A DNA stretch of 33,511 bases from Klenkia sp. PcliD-1-E. Lineage in GTDB: Bacteria > Actinomycetota > Actinomycetes > Mycobacteriales > Geodermatophilaceae. Below are positions 8,299 to 16,406 of this stretch, one piece after another; the first letter of the stretch is position 1, and each line of letters starts with the position of its first letter. The translations under genes were made by a program, and so were the position numbers. The notes under the pieces are model-generated. The model had not been told where the DNA came from. It saw only the letters and a list, made by a program, of their open reading frames with translations, and did no database searches. The stretch covers positions 1-33,511 of the forward strand of contig NZ_JAMXRZ010000039.1 of NCBI RefSeq assembly GCF_024124375.1. The letters run 5' to 3'.

Positions 8299-9006
8299 TC
8301 AGAAACCCAGGTAGGCGCGCCGGACGGCGTCGTCGCGGCGGAAGTCCTCGGCGGTGCCGGTCGCGGCGACCTCGCCGACCTCGAGCAGGTGCACCCGGTG
8401 CGCCAGGTCCAGCGCCAGCTCGGCGTTCTGCTCCACGACCAGCAGCGCGGTGCCCTGCTCGGCGTTGATCGCGCCGAGGGTGGCGAACAGGCCCTGCACG
8501 ACGATCGGCGCCAGGCCCAGGCTGGGTTCGTCGCACAGCAGCAGCTGCGGCCGGCTCATCAGCGCGCGGGCGACGGCGAGCATCTGCTGCTCCCCGCCCG
8601 ACAGCAGCCCGGCGGCCTGCCCGGACCGCTCGCGCAGCACCGGGAAGGTGCCGAACCAGCGCTCGACGTCCTCGGCGATGCCCTTGCGGTCCGTGCGGGT
8701 GGCCGCGCCGACGTGCAGGTTGTCCAGCACCGAGAGGGTGGCCAGGGTGCCGCGGCCCTGGGGCACCAGGCTCATCCCGGCCGCGACGACCCGGTCGGGC
8801 CGGGTGCCGACCTCGGCGCCGCCCAGCCGGACCTCGCCGCGGCGGGGCAGCATGCCGGCCAGCGCCTTCATCGTGGTGGTCTTGCCGGCGCCGTTGGCGC
8901 CCAGCACGACGGCGACCTCGCCCTCCTCGACGGTGAGGTCGATGCCGTGCAGCACGTCGGCGGCGCCGTAGCCGGCCCGCAGCCCGCGCACCTCCAGCAG
9001 GCTCAC
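8299..9006 (-). CDS. livF: LIV-type ABC transporter ATP-binding protein, LivF family
   Basis: The 235-residue ATPase carries Walker A GANGAGKT (36-43), the signature LSGGEQ (135-140), Walker B LLLCDEP (155-161) and VEQNAELAL just after it, which is characteristic of LivF. It would power import through LivHM as a heterodimer with LivG. The GTG at 9006-9004 overlaps the livG stop by GTGA. The same open frame runs farther upstream, but that part is the out-of-frame shadow of livG. Confidence 0.95.
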   Translation of the reverse strand: MSLLEVRGLRAGYGAADVLHGIDLTVEEGEVAVVLGANGAGKTTTMKALAGMLPRRGEVRLGGAEVGTRPDRVVAAGMSLVPQGRGTLATLSVLDNLHVGAATRTDRKGIAEDVERWFGTFPVLRERSGQAAGLLSGGEQQMLAVARALMSRPQLLLCDEPSLGLAPIVVQGLFATLGAINAEQGTALLVVEQNAELALDLAHRVHLLEVGEVAATGTAEDFRRDDAVRRAYLGF

Positions 9007-9788
9007 GCCGCCCGCCCCAGGTAGGCCGCGACCACCGCGGGGTCGCGGCGGACCTCGTCGGGGCTGCCGGTGGCGATCCGGCGGCCGAAGTCCATGGCCA
9101 CGACCCGGTCGGAGATGCCCATGACCAGACCCATGTGGTGCTCGACGAGCAGCGCGGCGAAGCCGAACCGGTCGCGCAGCGCGACCAGCAGCCCGCCGAG
9201 CTCGTCGACCTCGGCGTGGGTGAGCCCGCCGGCGGGCTCGTCGAGCAGCAGCAGCGTCGGCTCGGCCATCAGCGCCCGGGCCAGCTCCACCCGTTTGCGG
9301 GTGCCGAAGGGCAGCCCGGCGGCCGGCAGCAGGGCCACGTCGAGCAGCTCGAGCTGCTCCACCAGCTCCCACGCCCGGGCCCGCAGCCGGGTGGTGCGAC
9401 GGGTGGCGCCGGGCCAGGCGAGCAGGCCGGGCACGATGCCGGTGCCCGGCTGCGCGGCGGCGCCGGTGAGCACGTTGTCCAGCACGGTCATCGACCCGAA
9501 CAGGGCCAGGTTCTGGAAGGTCCGGGCGATGCCCAGGCCGGCGATGCGGTGCGCGGGGACGGCGAGCAGGTCGCGGCCGGCGAACCGGATCGACCCCTCG
9601 GCCGGTTCGTAGATCCGGGTGATGCAGTTGAACAGCGTGGTCTTGCCCGCGCCGTTGGGGCCGATGAGCCCGCAGATCTCGCCGGGGCGGACGTCGAAGG
9701 ACAGGTCGCGCAGCGCGGTCACGCCGCCGAACCGCACCGCCACGCCGCGCACCTCCAGCAGCGGGTCGTGCTGCTCGCCTCCGGGCAC
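9003..9788 (-). CDS. livG: LIV-type ABC transporter ATP-binding protein, LivG family
   Basis: The 261-residue ATPase has Walker A GPNGAGKT (43-50), TFQNLALFGSMTVLDNV typical of LivG (90-106), a degenerate signature PFGTRKRVELARAL in place of LSGGQ, as is normal for LivG, Walker B LLLLDEP (179-185) and the switch His217 in VEHHMGLVM. It is the first gene of the minus-strand run that reaches to position 256. The GTG at 9788-9786 is chosen because GAGGAGG lies about seven bases upstream. A longer frame reaching 9875 would run through the predicted promoter and adds residues unlike any LivG start. Confidence 0.95.
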   Translation of the reverse strand: MPGGEQHDPLLEVRGVAVRFGGVTALRDLSFDVRPGEICGLIGPNGAGKTTLFNCITRIYEPAEGSIRFAGRDLLAVPAHRIAGLGIARTFQNLALFGSMTVLDNVLTGAAAQPGTGIVPGLLAWPGATRRTTRLRARAWELVEQLELLDVALLPAAGLPFGTRKRVELARALMAEPTLLLLDEPAGGLTHAEVDELGGLLVALRDRFGFAALLVEHHMGLVMGISDRVVAMDFGRRIATGSPDEVRRDPAVVAAYLGRAA

Positions 9789-9846
9789 GGGGCCCCTCCT
9801 CGCTCGTCCGGCCGGACCGATCCCTGCAGTTCCGGTGTGATGGCGA

Positions 9847-9875
9847 TTACTACAGCAGACAGAGCGACCGGTCAA
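9847..9875 (-). promoter_or_regulatory. Predicted promoter of the liv / catabolic run
   Basis: On the minus strand TTGACC (9875-9870) and TAGTAA (9852-9847) are separated by exactly 17 bases, a good match to an actinobacterial housekeeping promoter. Transcription would start near 9840, about 50 bases before the livG start codon. The conserved 16-base motif at 9849-9864 covers most of the spacer and part of the -10 element. Confidence 0.55.
9849..9864 (-). promoter_or_regulatory. Shared 16-bp motif, copy 1 (liv side)
   Basis: On the minus strand it reads CTCTGTCTGCTGTAGT and ends 61 bases before the livG start codon. It differs at one position from the copy at 9958-9973 and at three from the copy at 20237-20252. 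All three copies have the same orientation relative to the gene next to them. Confidence 0.6.
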
Positions 9876-9957
9876 CGAAGTCGACGGTTGTCTGCCGCAA
9901 GGACTGCCGTGGACGCCGTCCCAGGTGGTTCTTGACCCCGGCGTGTGCAGTGGACCA

Positions 9958-9973
9958 CTCTGTCAGCTGTAGT
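9958..9973 (+). promoter_or_regulatory. Shared 16-bp motif, copy 2 (SnoaL-like operon side)
   Basis: It reads CTCTGTCAGCTGTAGT on the + strand and ends 30 bases before the GTG of the SnoaL-like gene. With copy 1 it forms an imperfect inverted pair across the 215-base divergent region (9789-10003). No clear -35 element is found 17 bases before its TAGTGC, so it may be an activator or repressor site rather than a core promoter. Confidence 0.6.
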
Positions 9974-10003
9974 GCTCTGCGCTCGTCGACCCCAGGGAGA
10001 ACC

Positions 10004-10573
10004 GTGACCGACCGCCCCGACCCGACCGCAGCGACCCTGGCCCGGCTGGTCGCCAAGCAGGAGGTCGCGGACCTGCTGGCCCGCTACCTACGGGCCATCG
10101 ACCGGGGCGACGTCGAGGGCCTGCGGGCCTGCTACCTGCCGGGCGCCACCGAGGACCACGGCGGGGTGTTCACCGGCGACGCGCAGGCCTACGTCGACTC
10201 CGTCGCCGCCACCCTCGCCCACCCGCGGGCGGTCGGCACGCACGCGCTGACCAACGTGCTGGTCGAGGTCGACGAGGACGCCACCACCGCGGTGGCCGAG
10301 TCCTACGTGCTGGCCTTCGCCCGGGTGCGGACCCCCGACGGGCCGGTCGCGGACTCCCTGACCGCGGCGCGGATGGTCGACCGGGTGCGCTGCACGGACG
10401 GCCGCTGGGGCATCGAGCACCGCACGCTGCGCTTCGACTGGAACCACGACATGCCCCGCACCGAGGGCTGGCTGTACGGCCTGCTGGCCGGGGACCCGTC
10501 GGTGCTGCGCCGCAGCGGCCGCTTCCCCGACGACCCGGTCTACGCCGCCGCCCCCGCGGGGAGCGCCGCGTGA
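10004..10573 (+). CDS. SnoaL-like NTF2-fold protein
   Basis: The 189-residue product has the SnoaL-like / ring-hydroxylating-dioxygenase-beta-like pattern: LVAKQEVADLLARYLRAIDRGD near 14-35, a variable strand region with THALTNVLVEVD, AESYVLAFARV, and WGIEHRTLRFDWNHDMP toward the C-terminus. Members of this fold act as dehydratases, isomerases or small partner subunits, so the reaction cannot be named. The GTG at 10004 has AGGGAG about six bases upstream; a possible TTG start at 9932 would run through the regulatory motif and is rejected. It is the first gene of a four-gene + strand operon, and its TGA overlaps the next start (GTGA). Confidence 0.85.
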   Translation: MTDRPDPTAATLARLVAKQEVADLLARYLRAIDRGDVEGLRACYLPGATEDHGGVFTGDAQAYVDSVAATLAHPRAVGTHALTNVLVEVDEDATTAVAESYVLAFARVRTPDGPVADSLTAARMVDRVRCTDGRWGIEHRTLRFDWNHDMPRTEGWLYGLLAGDPSVLRRSGRFPDDPVYAAAPAGSAA

Positions 10574-11340
10574 GCGGGACGTCGATCCAGGGCGCCACGG
10601 TGCTGGTCACCGGGGCCAACCGCGGCATCGGCCTGGCCTTCGTGCAGGAGGCGCTGGCCGGCGGCGCGGCGCGGGTGCACGCCGGCGTCCGCGCGCCCGC
10701 GGGCACCGTGCCCGAGAGCCCGGTGCCCGGCGACGACCGGGTGGTGCCGGTGCGGCTGGACGTCACCGACCCCGACCAGGTCGCCGCCGCGGCCGGCGCC
10801 TGCGGCGACACCACCGTCGTGGTCAACAACGCCGGCCTGCACACCGGCACCCGGCTGGTCCGCTGCACCGACCCCGCCGACGCCCGCGCCGAGATGGAGG
10901 TCAACTACTTCGGCGTGCTGCACATGACCCGCGCCTTCGCCGACGTCATCGCCGGCAACGGCGGCGGCGCGTTCGTCAACGTGCTGTCGGTCGCCGGCAT
11001 GGTGCCCGCCCCGTTCATGGGCGGCTACTCCCCCGCCAAGGCCGCCGCGCTGTGGCTGTCCACCATCGCCCGCGCCGAGCTCGCCCGCGACGGCATCGGC
11101 GTCACCGCGCTCGTCGTCGGGTCGGTGGACACCCGGATGGCCGCCCACGTCGACGGCCGCAAGGAGGACCCCCGCGACATCGCCCGCGCCGGCTACAAGG
11201 CACTGCGCCGCGGCGACCACGTGGCCGACACCGACTGGATGGCCGTGGACGCCCGCGCCCGGATGGCCCGCGACCCCGCCGGCTACGAGCGGTCGCTGGC
11301 CAAGCTGCTGGACGTCGCCGAGCTGCGGACCAGCCGGTGA
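10570..11340 (+). CDS. Short-chain dehydrogenase/reductase (SDR)
   Basis: The 256-residue classical SDR has TGANRGIG (14-21) for NAD(P) binding, NNAG (86-89), the helix Asn112, Ser140 and the catalytic Tyr153/Lys157 in YSPAK. It should oxidise an alcohol or reduce a ketone on a pathway intermediate. LDVTD at 63-67 is the usual adenine-contact strand. Start GTG at 10570 overlaps the preceding stop and the stop overlaps the next GTG. Which coenzyme is used is not clear; the Arg at 18 in the glycine-rich loop slightly favours NADP. Confidence 0.93.
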   Translation: MSGTSIQGATVLVTGANRGIGLAFVQEALAGGAARVHAGVRAPAGTVPESPVPGDDRVVPVRLDVTDPDQVAAAAGACGDTTVVVNNAGLHTGTRLVRCTDPADARAEMEVNYFGVLHMTRAFADVIAGNGGGAFVNVLSVAGMVPAPFMGGYSPAKAAALWLSTIARAELARDGIGVTALVVGSVDTRMAAHVDGRKEDPRDIARAGYKALRRGDHVADTDWMAVDARARMARDPAGYERSLAKLLDVAELRTSR

Positions 11341-12407
11341 GGCCGGTCCGGGTCGCGCAGTGGGCCACCGGCGCGATCGGCAAGACCTGCCTGCGCGGGG
11401 TCATCGACCGCCCCGACCTCGAGCTGGTCGGGCTCCACGTCTACTCCGACCGCAAGGCCGGCCGGGACGCCGGGGACATCGCGCGCCGCGGGCACACCGG
11501 CGTCACCGCCACCCGCAGCGTCGACGAGCTGCTGGCCACCGGCCCCGACGTCGTGCTGCACACCCCGCGGCTGCAGGTGCCCTACGAGACCCACGACGCC
11601 GACATCTGCCGGCTGCTGCGCGCCGGCGTCGACGTGGTGACCACCGCAGGGCACCACTTCCCCCGTGCGCACGGCCCCGAGCGGGAGGCGATGTTCCTCG
11701 ACGCCTGCCACGCCGGCGGGTCGACGCTCTACGGCGTCGGCATCAGCCCGGGCGTCGTCGGCGAGCGGCTGGCGCTGGCCCTGACCGGTGTCTCGGTCGA
11801 CCTGGACGCCGTCGAGATCGACGAGGTGCTCGACGCCCGCCGGATGCCTGACCCCGACTTCGTCTTCCGGGTCATGGGCATGGGTGGCCCGGTCGAGGCG
11901 CTCGACACCGGCGGCGAGCTACCGGTGCTCTACGGGAAGCTCTACCGCGAGACGCTGCTGTTCATGGCCGAGCGGATGGGCCTGGTGGTCGAGGACGTGG
12001 TCCCCGACCACCGCGTCGTCCCGGCCAGCCGCGACCTGCAGGTCGCCGCCGGGGAGATCGAGGCCGGCACGGTGGGGTCCACCGAGTGGCGCTGGCACGC
12101 CGTCGTCGGCGGCCGCCGCGTGCTCAGCCTGTCGATCATCTGGACGATGGAGCCCGACCTGCCCGACTACGCCGGGCGGGACGAGTGGACCGTGCGGGTG
12201 CACGGCCGCCCCGGGGTGGTCATGACGCTGAACCTGGTCGAGCCCGAGGACCCCACCAGCCGCACCACTGCCGCGCAGTTCGTCACCGCCGGCCCCGTGC
12301 TGCGCGCCGTCGTCCCCGTGCACGAGGCGCCGCCGGGGATCTTCGAGCCCCCCGTCTTCGGCCCCTACCGACCCGCACCCGCACCCGCCCTGCAGGAGAC
12401 GCCATGA
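11337..12407 (+). CDS. Dihydrodipicolinate reductase-like NAD(P)-dependent oxidoreductase
   Basis: The 356-residue product starts with RVAQWATGAIGKTCLRGVIDRPDLELVG-type sequence, a Rossmann fold with a GxxGxxxxR loop, then GRDAGDIARRGHTGV as in the actinobacterial family annotated as dihydrodipicolinate reductase N-terminal domain or 2,4-diaminopentanoate dehydrogenase-like. True lysine-pathway DapB is about 250 residues and lacks this long C-terminal half, so a role in lysine synthesis is unlikely. Related genes commonly stand in actinobacterial catabolic operons, but their substrates are mostly unknown. GTG 11337 overlaps the SDR stop, and the TGA overlaps the ATG of the following ligase (ATGA). 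Confidence 0.85.
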   Translation: MRPVRVAQWATGAIGKTCLRGVIDRPDLELVGLHVYSDRKAGRDAGDIARRGHTGVTATRSVDELLATGPDVVLHTPRLQVPYETHDADICRLLRAGVDVVTTAGHHFPRAHGPEREAMFLDACHAGGSTLYGVGISPGVVGERLALALTGVSVDLDAVEIDEVLDARRMPDPDFVFRVMGMGGPVEALDTGGELPVLYGKLYRETLLFMAERMGLVVEDVVPDHRVVPASRDLQVAAGEIEAGTVGSTEWRWHAVVGGRRVLSLSIIWTMEPDLPDYAGRDEWTVRVHGRPGVVMTLNLVEPEDPTSRTTAAQFVTAGPVLRAVVPVHEAPPGIFEPPVFGPYRPAPAPALQETP

Positions 12408-14041
12408 CCGTGCAGACCCCAGCCGTACCCTGGACCCCGCCGCCGGTGCCGGTCCCGGACGCCTACCGCGACCCCGACTACGCCCTGCTGCCCGACGGGC
12501 GCCGGGCCGAGCGGCTGGCCGACATGCTGCGCGCCCGCGCCGCGGCCACCCCCGACGTGGACGCCGTGCTCGAGGTGGGGCGCACCACCAGCTGGGCGGA
12601 GCTGGACCGCACCGCCAACCGGGTCGCGCAGGCGCTGGCCCGCGACGGCGTGCGGGCCGGGGACCGGGTGGCCTACGTGGGCGCCAACGCGCCGTCCTTC
12701 CTGGCCGTGCTGTTCGGCGCGGCCAAGCTCGGCGCCGTGCCGGCCCCGCTCAACGCACTGCTCGCCGCGCCCGAGCTCTCGGTGGTGCTGGGCGACGCCC
12801 GGCCCGCGGTGCTGGTGGTCGGCGCGGGCAGCGGGGCCGCGGCCGCCGCCGCGACCGGGTCCACCCGCGTGGTCGCGGTCGACGAGGGCGTGCCGGGCGC
12901 GGTGCACTGGGACACCTGGCTGGACGGCGTCGAGGACACCGACCCCGGCGTGGTCGTCGACCCGGGCGACACGGCGGTGCTGTTCTTCAGCTCCGGCACC
13001 ACCGGCCGGCCCAAGGGCATCGAGCTCACCGGCGCCAACCTCGGCCAGGCGCTGGCCGCGTCGTCCTACCTGCTCGACCTCGACGTGCACGGCGTGGCCA
13101 TGGCACCCATCCCGTTCTTCCACGTCGCCGGCATCGGCCTGGCGCTGGCCGCGGTGCTCGGCGGCACCGCGCTGCTGCTGGAGGCCCCCACCGACCTGGC
13201 CGGCGTCGCGGAGCTGTGGCAGCGGCGCAAGGTCACCCACGCCGTCGCCGTCCCCACGGTGCTGCAGATGCTGCTGCAGCTGCCCGCGGTGCGGGAGGCC
13301 GACTGGTCCACGCTGCAGTACGTCATCTACGGCGCCTCGCCGATCCCGGTGCCGGTGCTCACCGACGCCGCCGAGGTCTTCGGCTGCCGGTTCCTGCAGA
13401 GCTACGGGCTCACCGAGTCCACCGGCGGGATCACCATGCTCATGCCCGAGGACCACCGGCCCGACCCGGCCGACCCGGTCGCGGTGGCCCGGCTGCGGTC
13501 GGTGGGCCGGCCGATGCCCGGGGTGCCGGTGCGCGTGGTCGACCCGGTGACCCTGGAGGACCTGCCGCCCGGGCAGCGCGGCGAGGTGCTCATCGGCGGC
13601 GGGCACGTCATGAAGGGCTACTGGGAGCGGCCCGAGGACACCGCCGCGGCGGTGCTGCCCGGCGGCTGGCTGCGCACCGGGGACGGCGGCTCCTTCGACG
13701 AGGGCGGCTACCTGTTCCTGCACGACCGGCTCAAGGACATGATCATCACCGGTGGGGAGAACGTGTTCCCGGCCGAGGTGGAGAGCGTGCTGACCGGGCA
13801 CCCGGGCGTGGTGGAGGTCGCCGTGGTCGGGGTGCCCTCGCAGCGGTGGGGCGAGTCGCCGCACGCCGTCGTCGTGCCCCGCGACCCGGCGACGTTCGAC
13901 CCCGACCAGCTGCTGACCTGGGCGCGGGAGCGGCTGGCGCACTACAAGTGCCCGGTCGGGGTCACCGTGGTCGGGACCCTGCCGCGCAACGCCTCGGGCA
14001 AGCTGCTCAAGCGCCAGCTGCGCGCCGACCTCGCGGGCTGA
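12404..14041 (+). CDS. Acyl-CoA synthetase, AMP-forming (ligase 3)
   Basis: This 545-residue adenylating enzyme has a canonical motif set: SSGTTGRPKG (196-205), QSYGLTE (332-338), TGD (425-427), TGGENVFPAEVE (449-460) and Lys533 in ASGK. It is closely related to ligase 4 at 14841-16406, with which it shares RWGESP and ERLAHYKCP segments. They look like paralogues split between two operons. The ATG at 12404 overlaps the preceding stop and has GGAG six bases upstream. A perfect hairpin follows three bases after the stop codon and closes the operon. Confidence 0.94.
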   Translation: MTVQTPAVPWTPPPVPVPDAYRDPDYALLPDGRRAERLADMLRARAAATPDVDAVLEVGRTTSWAELDRTANRVAQALARDGVRAGDRVAYVGANAPSFLAVLFGAAKLGAVPAPLNALLAAPELSVVLGDARPAVLVVGAGSGAAAAAATGSTRVVAVDEGVPGAVHWDTWLDGVEDTDPGVVVDPGDTAVLFFSSGTTGRPKGIELTGANLGQALAASSYLLDLDVHGVAMAPIPFFHVAGIGLALAAVLGGTALLLEAPTDLAGVAELWQRRKVTHAVAVPTVLQMLLQLPAVREADWSTLQYVIYGASPIPVPVLTDAAEVFGCRFLQSYGLTESTGGITMLMPEDHRPDPADPVAVARLRSVGRPMPGVPVRVVDPVTLEDLPPGQRGEVLIGGGHVMKGYWERPEDTAAAVLPGGWLRTGDGGSFDEGGYLFLHDRLKDMIITGGENVFPAEVESVLTGHPGVVEVAVVGVPSQRWGESPHAVVVPRDPATFDPDQLLTWARERLAHYKCPVGVTVVGTLPRNASGKLLKRQLRADLAG

Positions 14042-14042
14042 T

Positions 14043-14078
14043 CCGCGGCCCGGCCCCCGGCAGGGGGCCGGGCCGCGG
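14043..14078. terminator. Bidirectional hairpin terminator between convergent operons
   Basis: Bases 14043-14058 pair perfectly with 14063-14078 (16 bp, loop GGCA). It lies two bases after the stop of the + strand ligase and four bases beyond the stop of the minus-strand VOC gene at 14083, so it can end transcription from both sides. No T-tract is present, which is common in very GC-rich actinobacteria. Confidence 0.85.
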
Positions 14079-14082
14079 TGCG

Positions 14083-14844
14083 TCAGACCGTGCGGAACCG
14101 CACCGGCATGCCGCCGAAGGTCAGCGGCTCCGCGGGCGCGGTGGCGCCGTCGCGCAGCGACAGCTCCACCCCGCACAGCCCGCTGCCGTCCGCGGTGAAC
14201 CGCACGGTGCGGCCGGGCCGGCCGGGGGCGGCGAGCACCAGCTGCGGGCAGCCGTCCTCGCCGGTGGTCACCGGGACACCCAGGATCGCGCCCAGGACGG
14301 CGGCGCGGGCCCGCGGGTCGGGACCGCCGACGTCGACGCCGAGCACGTCGTCGACCAGCGCGCCCGAGGACCGGGTCATCGGCACGTCGTCCCAGAACCA
14401 CACGTCGGGGTCGGCAATCCCGTCGAGCTCGACGAGCAGGCCCAGGTCGCCCGGGCGCAGCTGCACGATGCGGTGGCCGTAGACCTCCTGGTCGGCCACC
14501 ACCCGCACGCCGGCCTCGGTGGCGGCGGCCACGCCCGCGGCGACGTCGTCCACCTGGATGGACAGCCCGTACCCGCCGCGACCGCCGACCTTGGTCAGCC
14601 ACCGGGTGAGCGGGACGTCCTCGCGCAGCGGACCGACCAGCTCCAGGAAGGCGCCGCCGCCGGCCGGGCCCTCGTGCGCGGCGCCGATCGGCAGCGACTC
14701 GTCGGCCATCCCGACGGTCTCCAGCACCGGGTCCGGGAACCCCGGCGCCAGCCCGAGCGCGGCCCGCGCGGCGGCGGAGTCGCCCTCGAGGTCGCTGGTG
14801 GCGCTGATGACCTGCCGGAGCTGGGCCCACCGGGTGGCGCTCAC
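14083..14844 (-). CDS. VOC (glyoxalase/dioxygenase) superfamily protein
   Basis: The 253-residue protein appears to hold two beta-alpha-beta-beta-beta modules of the vicinal-oxygen-chelate fold. The first runs from about 8, where LRQVISATSDLEG begins, through GGRGGYGLSIQVDDVAAGVAAATEAGVRVV, YGHRIVQLRPGDLGLLVELDG and the weaker second half after about 150. Members include glyoxalases, epimerases, extradiol dioxygenases and isomerases of CoA esters; a specific reaction cannot be named. The GTG at 14844-14842 overlaps the stop of ligase 4 (GTGA). It is the last gene of a five-gene minus-strand operon. Confidence 0.8.
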   Translation of the reverse strand: MSATRWAQLRQVISATSDLEGDSAAARAALGLAPGFPDPVLETVGMADESLPIGAAHEGPAGGGAFLELVGPLREDVPLTRWLTKVGGRGGYGLSIQVDDVAAGVAAATEAGVRVVADQEVYGHRIVQLRPGDLGLLVELDGIADPDVWFWDDVPMTRSSGALVDDVLGVDVGGPDPRARAAVLGAILGVPVTTGEDGCPQLVLAAPGRPGRTVRFTADGSGLCGVELSLRDGATAPAEPLTFGGMPVRFRTV

Positions 14845-16406
14845 GCGATGCCCCGGTCGTGCCCGGCCCACAGCGGTGCGCGCAGCTCGCGGCGCAGCAC
14901 CTTGCCCGAGGGGTTGCGCGGCAGCGCGCCCACCACCTCGACCCGGCGCGGGCACTTGTAGTGCGCCAGCCGCTCGCGGCAGCCGGCCAGCAGGTCGTCG
15001 GGGTCGAGCTGCGCGCCGGGGACGGCGACCACGAAGGCCACCGGGGACTCGCCCCACCGGTCCGAGGGCTCCCCCACCACCGCGACCTCGGCCACGCCGG
15101 GGTGCGCGGCCAGCGCGTTCTCCACCTCGGCGGGGTACACGTTCTCCCCGCCGCTGACGATGACGTCCTTGATGCGGTCGCGCAGGTAGAGGTAGCCGTC
15201 CGCGTCGAGCTCGCCGACGTCACCCGTGCGCAGCCACCCGCCGGGCAGGAACGCCTCGGCGGTGGCGGCCGGGTTGCGCCAGTAGCCGGTGGTCACCACC
15301 GGGCCGCGGACGACGACCTCGCCGACCTCGCCGGCCTGCAGCGGCACCCCGGCGACGTCGACGACGCCGACCTCCACGCCGGGCACCGCGCGGCCGGCCG
15401 AGCGCAGCCGGTGCACCGTCGCCGGGTCGGGCACGTGGTCGGCGGGCGGCAGCAGGGTGGTGACGCCGAGGGTCTCGGTGAGGCCGTAGCTCTGCGACAG
15501 CTGCGCGCCGAAGAGCTCCTGGGCGCGCCGCATGAGCGTCTCCGAGATCGGGGAGGCGCCGTAGACCACGTGCCGCAGCGAGGAGAAGTCGGCGCGGGCG
15601 GCGGCCGGGTCGGCGCAGAGGATGCCGATGATCACCGGCACCATCGCCGCGTGGGTGGCCCGGTGCGCCGTGATCGCCTCGAGCATCGCGGCCGGCGTGG
15701 GCTCCCGGAACTGCACCAGGGTGCCGCCGGCGGCGAGCGTGATCAGCGACCAGCCACCGGCCGCGATGTGGTAGTAGGGCGTGGGCACCAGGCTGACGGA
15801 GTCCGCGTCCACGTCGATCAGGGCACCGAACGCGTCGACCGCGGCGAGCAGCCCGGCGACGGTGATCTGCACACCCTTGGGCCGGCCGGTGGTGCCGGAG
15901 GAGTACATCAGCGCGGCGAGGGCGTCGCCGTCCCGGTCGCGGTGCGGGTCGGTGGCCGGCTGCTCGGCCAGCCATGCCTCGTAGCCGGTCCGGTCGCCGG
16001 CCGGCCCGTCGAACACCAGGGCGGGGACGGCGAGGTCGGCCGGCAGCAGCGGGGCCAGCTCGGCCTCCACCAGGACGGCGGAGACCTCGGCGTCGGCCAG
16101 GATCCAGGCGACCTCGTCGGCGGCCAGCCGGAAGTTCAGCGGGACGACGACCAGCCCGGCCTTCTGCGTGCCGGCGAAGAGCTCCCAGTACTCGGTGGCG
16201 TTGTGGCCCAGGTAGGCCACCCGGTCGCCGGGCTGCAGGCCCAGTGCCACCAACCCGGCGGCCAGCCGGTCCGAGCGCTCGGCGAGCTCGCCGTGGGTGC
16301 AGGCGCGGCCGGCACCGACCACGGCGGGGTGCTGCGGTGAGCGGGCGGCCGGGGCGCGCAGCAGCGCGGCCAGCGTGGTGGCCCGGCTCTCGATCAGCGT
16401 GGTCAC
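14841..16406 (-). CDS. Acyl-CoA synthetase, AMP-forming (ligase 4)
   Basis: The 521-residue enzyme carries SSGTTGRPKG (169-178), SYGLTE (306-311), TGD (394-396), SGGENVYPAEVE (418-429) and Lys502 in PSGK. It shares with ligase 3 the sequences VYGASPI / VIYGASPI, DRWGESP / QRWGESP and ERLAHYKCP, so the two are probably recent relatives with related substrates. GTG at 16406-16404 overlaps the TGA of the upstream regulator gene (GTGA). Placed after the carotenoid oxygenase, it could activate an acid arising from the cleaved aldehyde, although no aldehyde dehydrogenase gene is seen. Confidence 0.94.
   Translation of the reverse strand: MTTLIESRATTLAALLRAPAARSPQHPAVVGAGRACTHGELAERSDRLAAGLVALGLQPGDRVAYLGHNATEYWELFAGTQKAGLVVVPLNFRLAADEVAWILADAEVSAVLVEAELAPLLPADLAVPALVFDGPAGDRTGYEAWLAEQPATDPHRDRDGDALAALMYSSGTTGRPKGVQITVAGLLAAVDAFGALIDVDADSVSLVPTPYYHIAAGGWSLITLAAGGTLVQFREPTPAAMLEAITAHRATHAAMVPVIIGILCADPAAARADFSSLRHVVYGASPISETLMRRAQELFGAQLSQSYGLTETLGVTTLLPPADHVPDPATVHRLRSAGRAVPGVEVGVVDVAGVPLQAGEVGEVVVRGPVVTTGYWRNPAATAEAFLPGGWLRTGDVGELDADGYLYLRDRIKDVIVSGGENVYPAEVENALAAHPGVAEVAVVGEPSDRWGESPVAFVVAVPGAQLDPDDLLAGCRERLAHYKCPRRVEVVGALPRNPSGKVLRRELRAPLWAGHDRGIA

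Noticed and set aside
9789-9875. Longer N-terminus of LivG beginning at 9875
   Set aside because: The added residues resemble no LivG start, and the region holds a 17-base-spaced promoter; GTG 9788 has GAGGAGG just ahead.
9932-10003. Extension of the SnoaL-like gene to a TTG at 9932
   Set aside because: It would run through the conserved 16-bp motif and lacks a ribosome-binding site, while GTG 10004 has AGGGAG at good spacing.
11337-12407. Lysine-biosynthesis DapB
   Set aside because: The N-terminal Rossmann part is similar, but the length (356 against about 250) and catabolic neighbours argue for the separate DapB-like oxidoreductase family.
12365-15223. 952-codon minus-strand frame spanning ligase 3 and part of ligase 4
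   Set aside because: It crosses the 16-bp terminator and two convergent real genes. Part of it is a wrong-frame reading of ligase 4 and the rest is antisense to ligase 3.
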